Assembly: GCA_051530055.1 (NCBI GenBank)
Contig: CM121342.1
Span: forward strand, 3,968,001 to 4,032,000
Reading direction: 5' to 3'
Length of the DNA stretch: 64,000 nucleotides
DNA from: Neoechinorhynchus agilis
Lineage: Eukaryota > Acanthocephala
Shown: positions 36,501 to 46,746 of the stretch, piece by piece
How the letters are laid out: each line of letters begins with the position of its first letter
Numbering within the stretch: the stretch's first letter is position 1
Program-made: the position numbers and the translations under genes
The notes under the pieces: generated by a model
What the model was told of the DNA's origin: nothing
Databases searched by the model: none
The model's input: the letters and a program-made list of their open reading frames with translations, nothing else

Positions 36501-36812
36501 TTCTGCTGCCGAGGAACCTTGACGTCGTTAATGGTCACTACATAGCCCCTCAAGAAGGTTCTTCCTTTTTTTGCGAGGTCTGCCTCCTTTAGGAGGTTGA
36601 GCGAGAATGACGGGTGATGATGGATCGATATACGCTTGTTTGAGGCGGTCTATCGATACGTTCTCTGGTTTTCCACTGAGATCGAGCATGAAAAACTTTT
36701 CGTTGCGATCAAGTGCTTTGTAAGGTCCGGTATCCGGCAGCTGTATAGGATTCCCATGCTGAGGGCGTTCTGCTGCCGAGGAACCTTATGACGTCGTTAA
36801 TGGTCACTACAA
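33592..36812. repeat. Satellite of about 12 x 264 bp built from a Ty3/gypsy integrase tail
   Basis: Each unit, read on the minus strand, encodes GPYKALDRNEKFFMLDL then KPENVSIDRLKQAYIDP, the typical C-terminal end of Ty3/gypsy-type integrase (chromoviral or errantiviral Pol tails end in a similar way). A further stretch (QPPKEADLAKKGRTFLRGY) follows and the unit then restarts. The period, 264-268 bp, varies by a few bases (CCTTGACG or CCTTATGACG), so frames break between copies. Two subtypes (CCACCGAGATCGATC and CCACTGAGATCGAGC) segregate to left and right. No other part of a retroelement is present: no LTR, RT or protease is seen. Confidence 0.82.
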
Positions 36813-37408
36813 GCCTCACAAATTCTCTTGCAAATTCGAGAATTTATGAGGATCCAAAGATACATGGGTCCTTTTCTTTGTTAATTAACAAGTAATTCCA
36901 CAAGGCGGGGTTCCTGTATTTCCGGGGAGAGACGTAGAAGCGACATCGACGTTTCAGAGGAAGAAGTTTTTGTGCAGGGAAGGAAAGAGACGTTAAAAGG
37001 AAGGAACCCGTTTTCTGGGTACAAAGCTTACTAGAAATTTTTCTTCGAAAACAGTAAGTATCGGCGAACAGTCGAAGCCCAATGACGATCGATGCTGCTT
37101 TTTTGTGGCTCAGAGGGCGTTTAAAAATGAAAGATAAAATTTTTGAAATTTATCCATAAAATAAGATAATAAGGAATCGGGTGGAAAATGCGCCTTCCGC
37201 GTTTTAAGACATTCAGCCATTCTGGATTTATGGTCGCAGAGGGACTGAGTGTTTTTCGGTCAGGTGAAATGAATCCATCAGGCTGGTGATTGTAGCATTT
37301 TGACAAGCTAAAAACGCTTCTTTTCCGAATACTCCATTCGCCTGATCGTTAACTCGATCCACTTTTAAATTTTAAGCAGTGAAGTGAGACAAAGTGGAGT
37401 CACTACTT
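36813..37408. other. Spacer between satellite and unknown exon, no gene
   Basis: Unique sequence. GGATCCAAAGATACATGGGT near 36852 is another member of the dispersed GGACCC motif. A 61-residue minus frame (37306-37121) has no domain. Confidence 0.4.
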
Positions 37409-37981
37409 TCATAAATAGGATTCTCGATGAGCAGTCCTTCTTTCCTTAATTTCGTTCGCCGTCCGAACAGGAATATTGCCTTGGAAAAATATTGGAAACA
37501 CTTCTGAAATATTAATTTCCCGGTCGACATGAACGTGTCTTTGTGCCCTTTCCAAAGATCCAATCATTGATAGCATAGAAAACGATATCCTGTAAGCATC
37601 GCTTAGACAGACATCATCGATCGTTGCAACCTCGATATCTTCTCCAGTTGAATCTTTGATAGCTAATCGTTCGGTTTCCTGCATAAGAAGGAAGTTTATC
37701 TCCTTTGGTGTTCGACTTCTCATTCTCGGACCAAGCAGAGCAGCGAATGGTGATTTCGACGGTTTCTTCATCGATACCATCGACAGAACTTTAAATATCG
37801 ATTTGTTTCTCGCTTCGTAATTGGACAAGAGACCAGCAATATTCTCACCGACGTATTTCAAAGCCTTAACGGGATCGTGATTCTCAGTCATCATATCTAA
37901 CAATTCTTGAATGCAAAGAAAACATTTGACTTGATCGCTCCGTTCCAGGAGATTGTCCCATCTCTCATTCAAAGATTCGCA
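37409..37981 (-). CDS. Last exon of an unrecognised gene
   Basis: I do not recognise this protein. The minus frame is open from a strong acceptor (TTTATTTGACAG ending at 37982) to a stop at 37409, about 190 residues, with ordinary globular composition: CESLNERWDNLLERSDQVKC near the start, an Arg/Lys-rich middle (SRTPKEINFLL) and RHVHVDREINISEVFP later. The opening helix resembles a spectrin-type helix, but that is weak. The upstream exon is not visible: immediately beyond the acceptor lies a non-LTR retroelement on the other strand, which probably sits in the intron. The gene may be intact with a long intron, or beheaded. Confidence 0.5.
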   Translation of the reverse strand, partial: CESLNERWDNLLERSDQVKCFLCIQELLDMMTENHDPVKALKYVGENIAGLLSNYEARNKSIFKVLSMVSMKKPSKSPFAALLGPRMRSRTPKEINFLLMQETERLAIKDSTGEDIEVATIDDVCLSDAYRISFSMLSMIGSLERAQRHVHVDREINISEVFPIFFQGNIPVRTANEIKERRTAHRESYL

Positions 37982-37984
37982 CTG

Positions 37985-39870
37985 TCAAATAAATTTCCGA
38001 TCATTAAAACGTCTATTCTGCAACGACAACTTCAGCGTTTAAAATCACTATCCCAGACTGATAAGCGAGATCACAACATCTACAATTTTATTAAATTATT
38101 CAATTCTGTGATTCACACCCTCCACTCTGACAGCACAAACGACCATTCCTTGGCCATGTCCTCCGTAACCTATATTTCCTAACTTCTGCAATATCTAAGA
38201 AATTCATTGTAATATCCAACCTTGACCCACCATGGATAACCCTTATCTTGAAACTCCTGCAAAATCAAACATATGCGTCCCATCGATATAAATCTCCTGA
38301 CTTACCCCGTTTACAAAAACACCATCCCACTTCCTTTCCTCTAAAATTCGTTCAGGTTGCAATTCAACATTGTGGTGGGCCGTCAAGGACTCTATTGGTC
38401 TACACGAATCCTGATTCCTTCCTAATTTGACCTCCACTGAATTAAAACAGGTTCTAGACTCCATCAATCAGAACCTTTGTCCTGACTGAAATTACAATCA
38501 ATGCTCCACACCAGACTCCACAAAAAACTATCACTCCCACACCTGAAACTTTTGTCAACTCGCCGATACTCCCCTTAGTTTCGTCATATGAAGTATTACA
38601 GCATCTAAAGAAATTACGTCGAAATTAGTCCTCTAAATCCGAAATCCCAAACTGGGCTCTTCGCTGCATCATCCTCGAACTCATAGACCCAATTGCCCAC
38701 ATTATAAACCACAGTTTTTTATATAGCATCTACCCCTCATGCCTGAAAACTGCTAAATTATCCTTGTTCCAAAAAATGGACATCCTATTTCCACCGAATC
38801 ATTGCGTCCAATATCCATTCTACCTGCTGTTTCAAAAATCATAGAGAAATGCTTCAAATCTCGCCTTCTTTCACTTCTCAACAACAAATTATTGCCCCAA
38901 TAATTCGGCTTCCGGCCCAAATTTTCCGCAACGGATTCCTTACTTTGCATTTATGACACGCTCCCACGAAACCTCGAAAATAATCTCTCCCACTAAGTCC
39001 GTCTCATTCAACTGGAGTTATGGAAAGTATTCGGCTTCGTGGACCATTCACTCCTTCTCCTGGCCTGCTATGATTTTAGTCTCGACTTATGGCAGATCCA
39101 CTGGCTGTCCTCTTATCTTCACAATCGCAAACAATACATTCGCTGTCGATCTACATCGTCGATCATCAAATATCTCACCGAAGGTGTCCCTCAAGGTGCT
39201 GTCCTGTCACCACTTCCTTTTAGTATTTTCCTATACGACCTTAATCCTCTCGCGTATCATTCTAAACTTTTCATAAATGCCGACGATCTCACCCCCATCA
39301 CTAAATCACCACCCCACCTCTCCCTCTCCTTAAACTCTAAAGAAACCATTCACATATAAAAGATTTCTGCACCAATCACAAATTCCACTTGAACTTCTTT
39401 AAATGCTTCGGGATGATATCCTCAATCTCCCGCAAGGTAATATCATACCATGACCTTCCAAATGACATCCAACAAGTCACCTCCCTAAGAATTATGGGTC
39501 TTTAATTTCAATCAAACCTGAAATTGGATTCGCACATTTTACTCCATCCAGCCTCCTCAAACGCCTCCTACATTTAGGAGTCCCTTTCCCTCCCAATCTT
39601 ACTTCAGCTCTATTTTACCCTTCCTCACCTACGGTTATCCCGTCTTTTGCAACCTTTTCCAATCACAAATCCGTCGCTTTGAAACCTTTCATAGAAGAGC
39701 CTCTAAAATTTGCAGATTTGATTTTCCCCACCCACCAAATGCCTTCATGAGATTTTCATCAAACATTCAAAACGTTTCTCAACCTTTTCACCACAGTTTT
39801 ACCACGTGTTGTCCCCTTTTCACATGAGCACAACGCTCATAATCTCAATTCGTTTCATCCTTCTGTACCT
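37985..39870 (+). mobile_element. Degenerate APE-type non-LTR retrotransposon (RT portion)
   Basis: Plus strand. Near 38800 the sequence LRPISILPAVSKIIEKCF is encoded, followed by FGFRPKFSATDSL, then (39039-39359) GVPQGAVLSPLPFSIFLYDL and FINADDLT, which are RT motifs of jockey/CR1-like non-LTR elements. The F-ADD box here reads NADD. Stops and frameshifts occur throughout. The 5' segment 38080-38600 and the 3' segment 39330-39860 are shared with the minus-strand copy at 54.8-55.7 kb. The 3' tail motif CCCCTTTTCACATGAGCACA also resembles 49700-49730. Confidence 0.75.
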
Positions 39871-40079
39871 CGCAGTTGCCCAGCGATCTTATTGACCAGT
39901 TGGTTAGACATATAAATATTAATTCAGCCAATTTTATGCGCTAAGCTTTCATCAGGATCTTACACCATTCCTCGTCCGTCTTGAATCTCAAGGTGCTTCT
40001 TTTCATTTTGGAGTTCCTTAATTGTGTTCTGCAACGACCATGTTTGCATCAACTTTTGAGTTTTTGAACCAATTTTGAG

Positions 40080-41005
40080 TAGGCGATCTAGATGCTTGCC
40101 CCGCCGAAACAGAGCTTAATGGATTGCTTTTGAAATTAACGAAACAGAAAGGTCTACCAAAAGAGGAGTATAAAAGAGTACGATATGTGAATGTCAAGAC
40201 GCTGAGGATGTATTTATTAGCAAAAGTCCACAAAAATCCCATCGAAGCAAGGCCGATCATCGCTGCGCATTCGTCCTACAACTATAAGTTGTCGAAGAAA
40301 TTATGCGGATGTGTCAAGCAACTTCTACCACCATCCGATCATGTGGTCACATCGGGAGTCGATTTTATTGATAGATTGGGCAAGATAAGCGAATTGAATC
40401 TCATGGTTTCGGCATATGTAAGAGCCTTGTTTTCGAAGATACCAGTGGAGGAGGTAATTGAGCTAGCCACAAGCCTATTGGTCGAAAAATGTACAGAATG
40501 GAAGATCTCAGCCTTTAATTGTCGTCAACCTCTCCAATTCTGTACAAAATACTCAAACGTTCAGTTCGAAGGTGTAAATTATGACCAATTGGATGGACTC
40601 GCAATGGGAAGTCCACTTTCCCCAGTATTGGCAGAGCTATGAGATCATAGGAGAAGAAACATGTGTCGAAATTGAGCGGTGTGGAGCTATGGATACGATA
40701 TGTGGATGATACTTCCTTGATCCCAACACAAGTTCAACCGAACAGCTCGAAAAAGAATTGAATAGCTTTCACCAGAACATAAGAAGGATAATTGAAGAAG
40801 AGGAAAATGATAATTTTCCATTCTTGGATGTACGCGTACAAATTGGCAAGGGCCAGGTCGATGTTCATCAGGGCATTAAGATTTTGTTCTGATGGAAGCA
40901 GTAGTTTAACAGGGAGTGGATATCCAAAGAGATACATTGACAAATGTAAGAAGGCAGCGCAATATGTCCTTCGATTAAGAATCACCAAAGAAGCACTTCA
41001 TTGAG
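40080..41005 (+). mobile_element. Penelope-like element fragment (reverse transcriptase)
   Basis: The frame 40124-40642 encodes LLAKVHKNPIEARPII, YNYKLSKKL, a VTSGVDFIDRL segment and YDQLDGLAMGSPLSPVLAEL, all hallmarks of Penelope-type RT. A frameshift follows, then ELWIRYVDDT (about 40677-40707), the catalytic YVDD box, and later NFPFLDVRV and SGYPKRYID. The finger residues are partly changed (SAYVRALFSKIPVEEV where the first catalytic Asp is expected), and frames are broken, so this is an inactive copy. No GIY-YIG domain is seen downstream here. Confidence 0.8.
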
Positions 41006-41405
41006 GCACCATTCATCAGTGGTCTATAGAACTCAAAAATGGAAGCTGTAATCAACAAGATTGATATAACAAGAACGGCAGGACTGCCGAAGAATGAGGA
41101 TGGTATTTCTTGTTGTGTTTACACGATCTCATCGAGTGCCATTCTCGACACAACTAAAAGCTTTTTAGATGACAGGCGAAGCTTTCTCGTGGTAATAATG
41201 GACTTTTCAATCACGGTGCTTTCGATCTATCAGAAATGTCATCCAACTCATTGCGGAGGTGCCAAACAGCTGAGTCAATTCCGAACAAAGAATCTTTGAA
41301 GGCATAACAATGAGAATTATGAATCACTAGAGCCGCAGGTCTTCGTTTAAAATGAGCGATGAAAACGCAATTTTTTGTGAGCTTGGTCTCGGAATTTTGA
41401 TCGAA

Positions 41406-41552
41406 ATGTACTCGACTTTTTACAGCACTCCATATAGCGGATACCAATATCGATACAATTATAACTATCAGTACCAATACCCAGGATGCTCGAATTATTA
41501 TTCGCCAGCTCCATATTATTACGGCAGCAACGATGGATGTTCCATATCTTAA
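41406..41552 (+). CDS. Tiny tyrosine-rich protein A with C-terminal CSIS
   Basis: A 48-residue frame of Tyr-rich sequence (TPYSGYQYRYNYNYQYQYPG, SPAPYYYGSNDGCSIS at the end). It is open upstream to an in-frame ATG at 41352, giving a possible 66-residue form. A homologous frame of the same 147 nt is at 43202-43348, with surrounding DNA also duplicated. Divergence between the two keeps the frame and keeps most Tyr codons. The last four residues, C-S-I-S, could act as a CaaX-type prenylation box. Function unknown; small Tyr/Gly-rich peptides occur as secreted or structural products in invertebrates, but no signal peptide is visible here. Confidence 0.5.
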   Translation: MYSTFYSTPYSGYQYRYNYNYQYQYPGCSNYYSPAPYYYGSNDGCSIS

Positions 41553-42059
41553 AAGACTGCTTGGAAATACATTTGACCATTACTTAAAATATGTCGTTGA
41601 ACGGCAGGAACACTTTGCGCGTTAATCATAGTGGTCATTAATGTAAAACTTCTCTTCTTGGAACGAGTGATCTCGACAATTTCGCCTTTTTCTCGTCAAT
41701 GTATTTTCTCTCTCTAAAAAGGGGGCATTTTACTAGTTGACCAAAGTTCGATCTCAGAGATTATCGTATGTTATTTTATTCATCCACTAAATCGATTTCT
41801 TATGTCCTTTAAGATGACATCGAACTCAGAAAATGAAATTAATGTTTTCGTAAGTATTTTTAAGTTTCGTTAATTCGCTAGTTAGGCCCAAGATTTCTTG
41901 TTTATTGTTTTTCATTCGTCTAAAAAAATATTTTTGGTTTGTTCCTCAACAAATTGGTTTCCTGCAATGTTCAGTTGTTGGAAGGTCATTTCTGAGGCCT
42001 TTAAGATCGGCAACATGTAACGGTTCCTTCCTTAATCCATCACCCGCGACGAACAAAGC
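41553..42059. other. Spacer, no gene recognised
   Basis: AT-rich unique sequence. ACAAATTGGTTTCCTGCAAT near 41948 recurs near 42708 (AATAAATTGGTTTCCTGCAA), both followed by GTTCAGTTGTTG, so the flank of the Tyr-rich genes is duplicated too. Confidence 0.4.
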
Positions 42060-42640
42060 AACTTAAATCTCCCTCATTTCAACCCTCCAAAATTCCCTTC
42101 CGCGCCGTAATCTACTCCAATACTCGTAGCCTCCTTCCCTAAACTACATGAAATTTCACTCAATTCATCTACCTCAAAAGCCAACGTAGTCATTTCAACA
42201 AAAACGTGGCTTACTCCCTTCAACAGCAATTCAGCCATCCTTCCCGGGTACTCTTCCTTACATACCACGAAGACCTTCCAGGAGGGGCGGTCTCAATTTA
42301 CCCTCGATAATCGCTACCATATTCTTCGGCTCTCTACAAAACTCCGATCTAGAATTCATCGCAGCCTTCTTCTCAGCTCCTCTAAGAAATGGCTTTAGAG
42401 AATTCACAATTGCTGGCGTCTACCGCCCCTTAAACAAAACGCCCAAAACGATACCACGAAGACCTTCCAGGAGGGGTGGTCTCAATTTACGCACGATGAT
42501 CGCTGCCATATTCTTCGGCTTTCTGCAAAACCCCGATCTAGAATTCATCGCAGTCTACTTCTCAGCTCCTCCAAGAAATATCCCTAGTAAAAATCACAAT
42601 TGCTGGCATCTACCGCCCTCCAGCCTCTCATCCTGGGTTT
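42060..42640 (+). mobile_element. Duplicated endonuclease fragment of an APE-type non-LTR element
   Basis: Two direct partial copies (about 42260-42450 and 42450-42620), each containing ACCACGAAGACCTTCCAGGA and GATCTAGAATTCATCGCAG. They encode HEDLPGGAVSIY-like sequence and later ITIAGIYRPP or FTIAGVYRPL, which matches the exonuclease-endonuclease-phosphatase domain at the N-terminus of non-LTR ORF2 proteins. Frames are interrupted. It may belong to the same family as the RT copies at 38-39.9 kb and 54.8-55.7 kb. Confidence 0.6.
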
Positions 42641-43201
42641 GAATTGACGAGCAATTCGTTTGTATTTTATTTTTATTCTGTTATATTCTTGAATGTTTAG
42701 CGACAATAAATTGGTTTCCTGCAATGTTCAGTTGTTGAAAGGTCACATCTACGACGGTGTAAGTTCCTTCCATAAAATGAAACCGTACGTTAAAATGTTT
42801 GAGTAGACAATCGTGATTAGATCGACGAATAAGAAATCAGACGAATATCGAATTGTCCGACCAATCAATCAGTTGTCAACGTACTCATGGGGTTGGCCAC
42901 TTCAGCAGGTAAGTAGAAAGAAGCTCTCATGGCTTCCTTTGTTTTTATCTTCAAATACACCAAACATTATTTGTGATGGAATTTTCCCAAATAGATTAAT
43001 CGTTCAAGTCGCACTTTTTCGGTCATTGTGCTATCGATCCTCCCACTCATTGTTTTTAGTTCTGCGGGAATACCAAACAGGAGTCAATTCCGAACAATGA
43101 ATTTATGAACAAACAACGATGAGAATTCTGAATCACTAGAGCCGCGCTTAAGTTGAGCGACGAAGGTGTGACTTTTTTGTGAGCTTGGTACTCTCAATCA
43201 A
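42641..43201. other. Upstream flank of tyrosine-rich gene B
   Basis: Contains the second copy of the duplicated flank: AGTCAATTCCGAACAA near 43081 (also near 41274), GAATCACTAGAGCCGC near 43129 (also near 41321). No separate gene is supported. Confidence 0.45.
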
Positions 43202-43348
43202 ATGTATCCGTCTTACTACAACACTCCATATAGCGGATATCAATATGGATACAATTACAACTATTACCAAAATCCAGGATATCCTTACTATGGTTATTCG
43301 CCAGCTCCATATTATTACGGCAACAACGATGGATGTTCCATATCGTAA
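43202..43348 (+). CDS. Tiny tyrosine-rich protein B with C-terminal CSIS
   Basis: A 48-residue frame with 17 tyrosines (TPYSGYQYGYNYNYYQNPGY in the middle, SPAPYYYGNNDGCSIS at the end). It is paralogous to 41406-41552. In this copy the region upstream has an in-frame stop, so translation should begin at the ATG at 43202, which suggests that the conserved unit is the 48-residue form. The terminal C-S-I-S is kept. Function unknown. Confidence 0.5.
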   Translation: MYPSYYNTPYSGYQYGYNYNYYQNPGYPYYGYSPAPYYYGNNDGCSIS

Positions 43349-43599
43349 AGGACTGCTTGGAATGACATTTGACCGCAAAAATTTTAATATCATATTTTAA
43401 AAAAGTGATTGAACGGTTTGAACACTTTTAGTTTTAAGACTCGGCGGTGACCCGATTTATGTTGTTTTCGCTTCAAATCGAATCACGTGTTTGTTGTTCA
43501 TTTGTTTTTGTTTACCAAACCCTCAAGGTTTAGAAACACGGGGAGTATCGATCTACTAAGACTACGAGCACACACTTTTTCGTTCGGTCTATCAATCCA

Positions 43600-44298
43600 A
43601 TGGATTACGAAGCTATCATTAGTAGTTGGGCACTTCGCATCCGAGCTCAAAATACAAAACACCAAGACTATATTCGATCACCTGAAGATATGACATTTCT
43701 GATCGTTCACTGTGCTCTTTGTGAATTCGAATTTTTAGTAGTGGACAGCCATGAAGGAATATCTGATAAGATTCCGACTTATTCATGGCCTCCTTCAGGC
43801 GAAGATGCGAATCGTAAGTTTTACGCTATCAGGTATTACCGCCATGGTGTCTTCTATGAGGTTCACATGTTACACTGCCGGTTAAATGGTCGAAATCGCA
43901 ATAACCGGCCTAAAGATGTTCTCATATCCATTCGTAGATCTTCGGACGGATTTACGAAAGCGTTTGTGTTCAAAGCTCATCCAAGGCGCCATATGAATAC
44001 TAATGATGACGATGATGATGTGAACACTGTAGTTCATTTTCGGACTCATATCCTAATGGAATTGATAATGTTTGTCTGGTGTTACTTTCTTAATTGGCCG
44101 ATTGGTCAAGTTGACGAAACCGGTAGAAGGCCAATCCTACGATCTGTTTCGATCAGTACAAGTTGGACTCGTCAGGTTGAAGTGTCTGCCATCGCAGCTT
44201 CGCGGAACCAAATGCTGCACATTAACGGAATTCGGTTAATGGATCAAGTGATGCAAGAAGTCTTAGAAAATGGCGCTATGGTGTTTAAAACTAGATAA
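43600..44298 (+). CDS. PI31/FP-domain-like protein, paralog A
   Basis: 232 residues, single exon, followed by AATAAA at 44396. The N-terminal 150 residues resemble the FP domain of proteasome inhibitor PI31 (PSMF1) and Fbxo7: a helix ending in a conserved hydrophobic core (FLIVHCALCEFEFL), a PTYSWPPSGEDANRKFYAIRYYRHG segment (split here for length: YSWP, then FYAIRYY), and LISIRRSSDGFTKAFVF. Family members regulate the proteasome or bind F-box partners. The proline-rich PI31 C-terminus is absent; instead there is a low-complexity NDDDDDV stretch and a C-terminal ENGAMVFKTR. It is clearly homologous to 53761-54534. Assignment to PI31 is by visual similarity and remains moderate. Confidence 0.65.
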   Translation: MDYEAIISSWALRIRAQNTKHQDYIRSPEDMTFLIVHCALCEFEFLVVDSHEGISDKIPTYSWPPSGEDANRKFYAIRYYRHGVFYEVHMLHCRLNGRNRNNRPKDVLISIRRSSDGFTKAFVFKAHPRRHMNTNDDDDDVNTVVHFRTHILMELIMFVWCYFLNWPIGQVDETGRRPILRSVSISTSWTRQVEVSAIAASRNQMLHINGIRLMDQVMQEVLENGAMVFKTR

Positions 44299-45158
44299 AT
44301 TCGCCTATATCAGGATTAACTGAACTGCGTGGTGCGCGATTAAACGCATAATCCACCCCCCCCCTCACCACCACCACCACCACCGCATTTCATAAAATAA
44401 AATCAAAGTTTTATTTTATTTATTATCAAAGGCCACGTACACTCATTGGTCTTGCGACATCTTCTTTGATAGCTTCGGCTATATTCCTTTTTTGAGCCTT
44501 TCGGCTAACACACAACGGAGGCGCTCAGCCGCACTCGAAGGAACAGAGCCAACCCCCTTTGGGGCCGATGGGCGATCTCAAAACCTGACCCCACCCCTTA
44601 AAGCAGCCTCGCACACCCGTGGAACCCAGCGACCGGTGGTGTTGAACCAGCGACATATCATGAGCGCGCACACCACACGGCCACTGGGCCCCTCAAAGTT
44701 TTATCTAGAGAATCGGGGTAAATATCGACGTTTATTTCTAAAAAAAAGTTTTATGTTTTTGATTTGAAAAATGAACTAATCACTAGATCCCAGTACTTTA
44801 GCAAAATAATTCAAATTGGATTTTTAGTGATAATCCAGAAGGATTTTCATTTGATTATATAAATCAAATATTGTGTGTTGAAGTGAAAAGTTTTTTCAAG
44901 TCGGAAAATACCGATATCGTGGATTAGGGAAGCTCATTTTCCCCACAAAACGGTATTCGATTGTTCTCTAAAGCTTTACCGCTCCGTCATACATTATTCA
45001 AAGTGTGAAATCTCTTTACCGTTACGGCAAACCTCTTTTTTTTGTACATGAGTGAATCATAAGTACAATTTCTTTTGCTTTTCCACAAGCTTCGTGAGCT
45101 GGTAAGAGACACAATCGTTGATATTTTAGGTTACACTGCCTAAAAAATTCCCGTTTAG
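44299..45158. other. Spacer with CCA microsatellite and a GC-rich island
   Basis: A C-run and CCA repeat lie near 44354-44386. AATAAA at 44396-44401 is the likely poly(A) signal of paralog A. The block 44485-44700 is clearly GC-richer than its surroundings (see the SINE-like call). The remainder is AT-rich and includes the ATP1B upstream region. Confidence 0.5.
44485..44705 (-). mobile_element. Possible tRNA-derived SINE
   Basis: On the minus strand, TGGCCGTGTGG (44683-44673) resembles an internal A box and GGTTCAACACC (44648-44638) a B box of an RNA polymerase III promoter. Unrelated GC-rich sequence follows, ending GTGTTAGCCGAAAGGCTCAA before an A-run (CAAAAAAGG). The box spacing (24 nt) is shorter than in most tRNAs, and no second copy is in the window. 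Tentative. Confidence 0.3.
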
Positions 45159-46389
45159 ATGGCCAAAGAATCGAATGACACAGAAGTTGAAGTACCGTTA
45201 AATACTTCATGGACGTCTCGACTAAAGACTCGCACTGTCACGAAATTCGATAATTTAAAAACGTTTGTATTTAATTATGAAGAAAAGTCAGTCTTGGGAC
45301 GAACTGGCAGAAGTTGGGGACTAATATCAATGTACTACGCTGGATTCTATACTTTCCTATTTGCTTACTTTGCTGTCATTTTCGCGATCTACTATGCATT
45401 TTTAAGTAAGCATTTGCCTCACTACTATAATGTCCGCTCCGTGATGGACTACGTTGGAGTAAATCCTGGTAAGCGTTTTAAGAAGACTTAATCTCATTCT
45501 ACTCACAGGAATGGGGTTTCGTCCAAATGATCCGGATTCTCCTGGAATTATAAAATTAGGATCCGCACCTCAAAACGATGCGGCATTCAATGCCTATAAA
45601 CAATTTGCGACAGGTATAAAAGTGACTAAGGACTGCTCTATGAAGAACCGAAAATCGATTTAGACTATTTGGTACAGAACTTCTCACTGGAAGGTGCCGA
45701 TCAGTTCAAAAAAAGTGACTGCTTAGAAAATTACGCGACACCTCTTCCTGAAGGATATTCTTGTGTTTACAATTGGGACAGTTTAATAACGCCAGAAAAT
45801 GAGTGCAGTTTTCAAAGTGGTGCTGGATATGCGACGGGAGAGCCCTGCGTTATAATAAAACTCAATAGAGTGAGTTTAAAGGACTTTTTAAGTCTTTAAA
45901 TGAAATACTTTTAAGATCGTCGGATGGAATCCCAGTGGGAATTTATCAGTGCTTCCGCCCAACATCAATGTTGATAGCGGATTCGTTTATTTCCGATGCA
46001 TGGGATCGGTATGAGTAACCGAGTGTTCGAATCAAATTGCGAGTTTATGTTTATTAGCGAGCTGCGGATAATGATAACTTTGAGGTTGCCACTTACTATT
46101 CAATGGGAACTCCGGATGGAAACAATAATTACGCAAAAATTCCATTCAGTTATTTCCCTTATTTTAATGCCCGAAACTACGTACCAGCGTTCGCTGTCGT
46201 AAAATTCAGAAACATAACTCCAAATACGATCGTAAATGTGGCTTGTCTCGCCTATGCTGACAATATTGATCACAGTCCGTTATCGTAAGTTCGATTTCAA
46301 AATGTTCTATCGCATTTGCGTTTTATCGCTTTAGTGATGTCTCAAGATCTCGTGGAATGGCTCGGTTTCAACTTTTCAAAAGTCAATGA
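45159..46389 (+). CDS. ATP1B: Na+/K+-ATPase beta subunit (six exons)
   Basis: Beta subunit of the P-type Na+/K+ pump, a single-pass type II glycoprotein that chaperones the alpha subunit to the plasma membrane. Exons: 45159-45468, 45509-45613, 45664-45869, 45916-46008, 46058-46284 and 46335-46389. Introns of 40, 50, 46, 49 and 50 nt are all GT-AG and phase-consistent; total 331 residues, usual for the family. Residues 38-53 hold the conserved FNYEEKSVLGRTGRSW signature, residues 55-82 the transmembrane helix. The ectodomain has CVIIKLNR followed across a splice by IVGWNP, several Cys pairs, sequons NFS, NLS and NIT, and the late MARFQLF strand. The ATG directly follows TTCCCGTTTAG, acceptor-like. 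In intron 2 an in-phase AG at 45630 would give a 17-nt intron; the 50-nt form is preferred. Confidence 0.93.
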
Positions 46390-46410
46390 AAATTAAGTAT
46401 TAGAAGTTGA

Positions 46411-46416
46411 AATAAA
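46411..46416 (+). terminator. Poly(A) signal of ATP1B
   Basis: AATAAA lies 22 nt after the ATP1B stop codon, the only canonical signal close to it. Confidence 0.55.
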
Positions 46417-46746
46417 TTTATCGGATTTTAGGCGTGAAGGCACTTCTTTATTTTTGTCGATTTGCTCAATACGAAAAATTGAAACTTTCTCAATTCTAAA
46501 AACCTTTCTTAAACAATTCGCTTCTCCGACGACTTCGCTGACTTTGAAGCGAGAAATAGAAGATTGAAACTTTCTCAATTTTAAGAATCTTACTGGCACT
46601 TTATTGGTCGTCTATTTGCTAAAAGGAGCTTCGTTAATTTGATCATCGATGATGATTAAAATCCAATAGAGCTCAAAATTGTTTGAAAGGACGAATCGTT
46701 ATGACAACAGGGGAAGAGATGACGAAGAGATTCTGAAACTTAAGTG

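Noticed and set aside
45614-45630. 17-nt ultra-short intron in ATP1B
   Set aside because: The AG at 45663 gives a 50-nt intron in the same phase, like all other introns of this gene.
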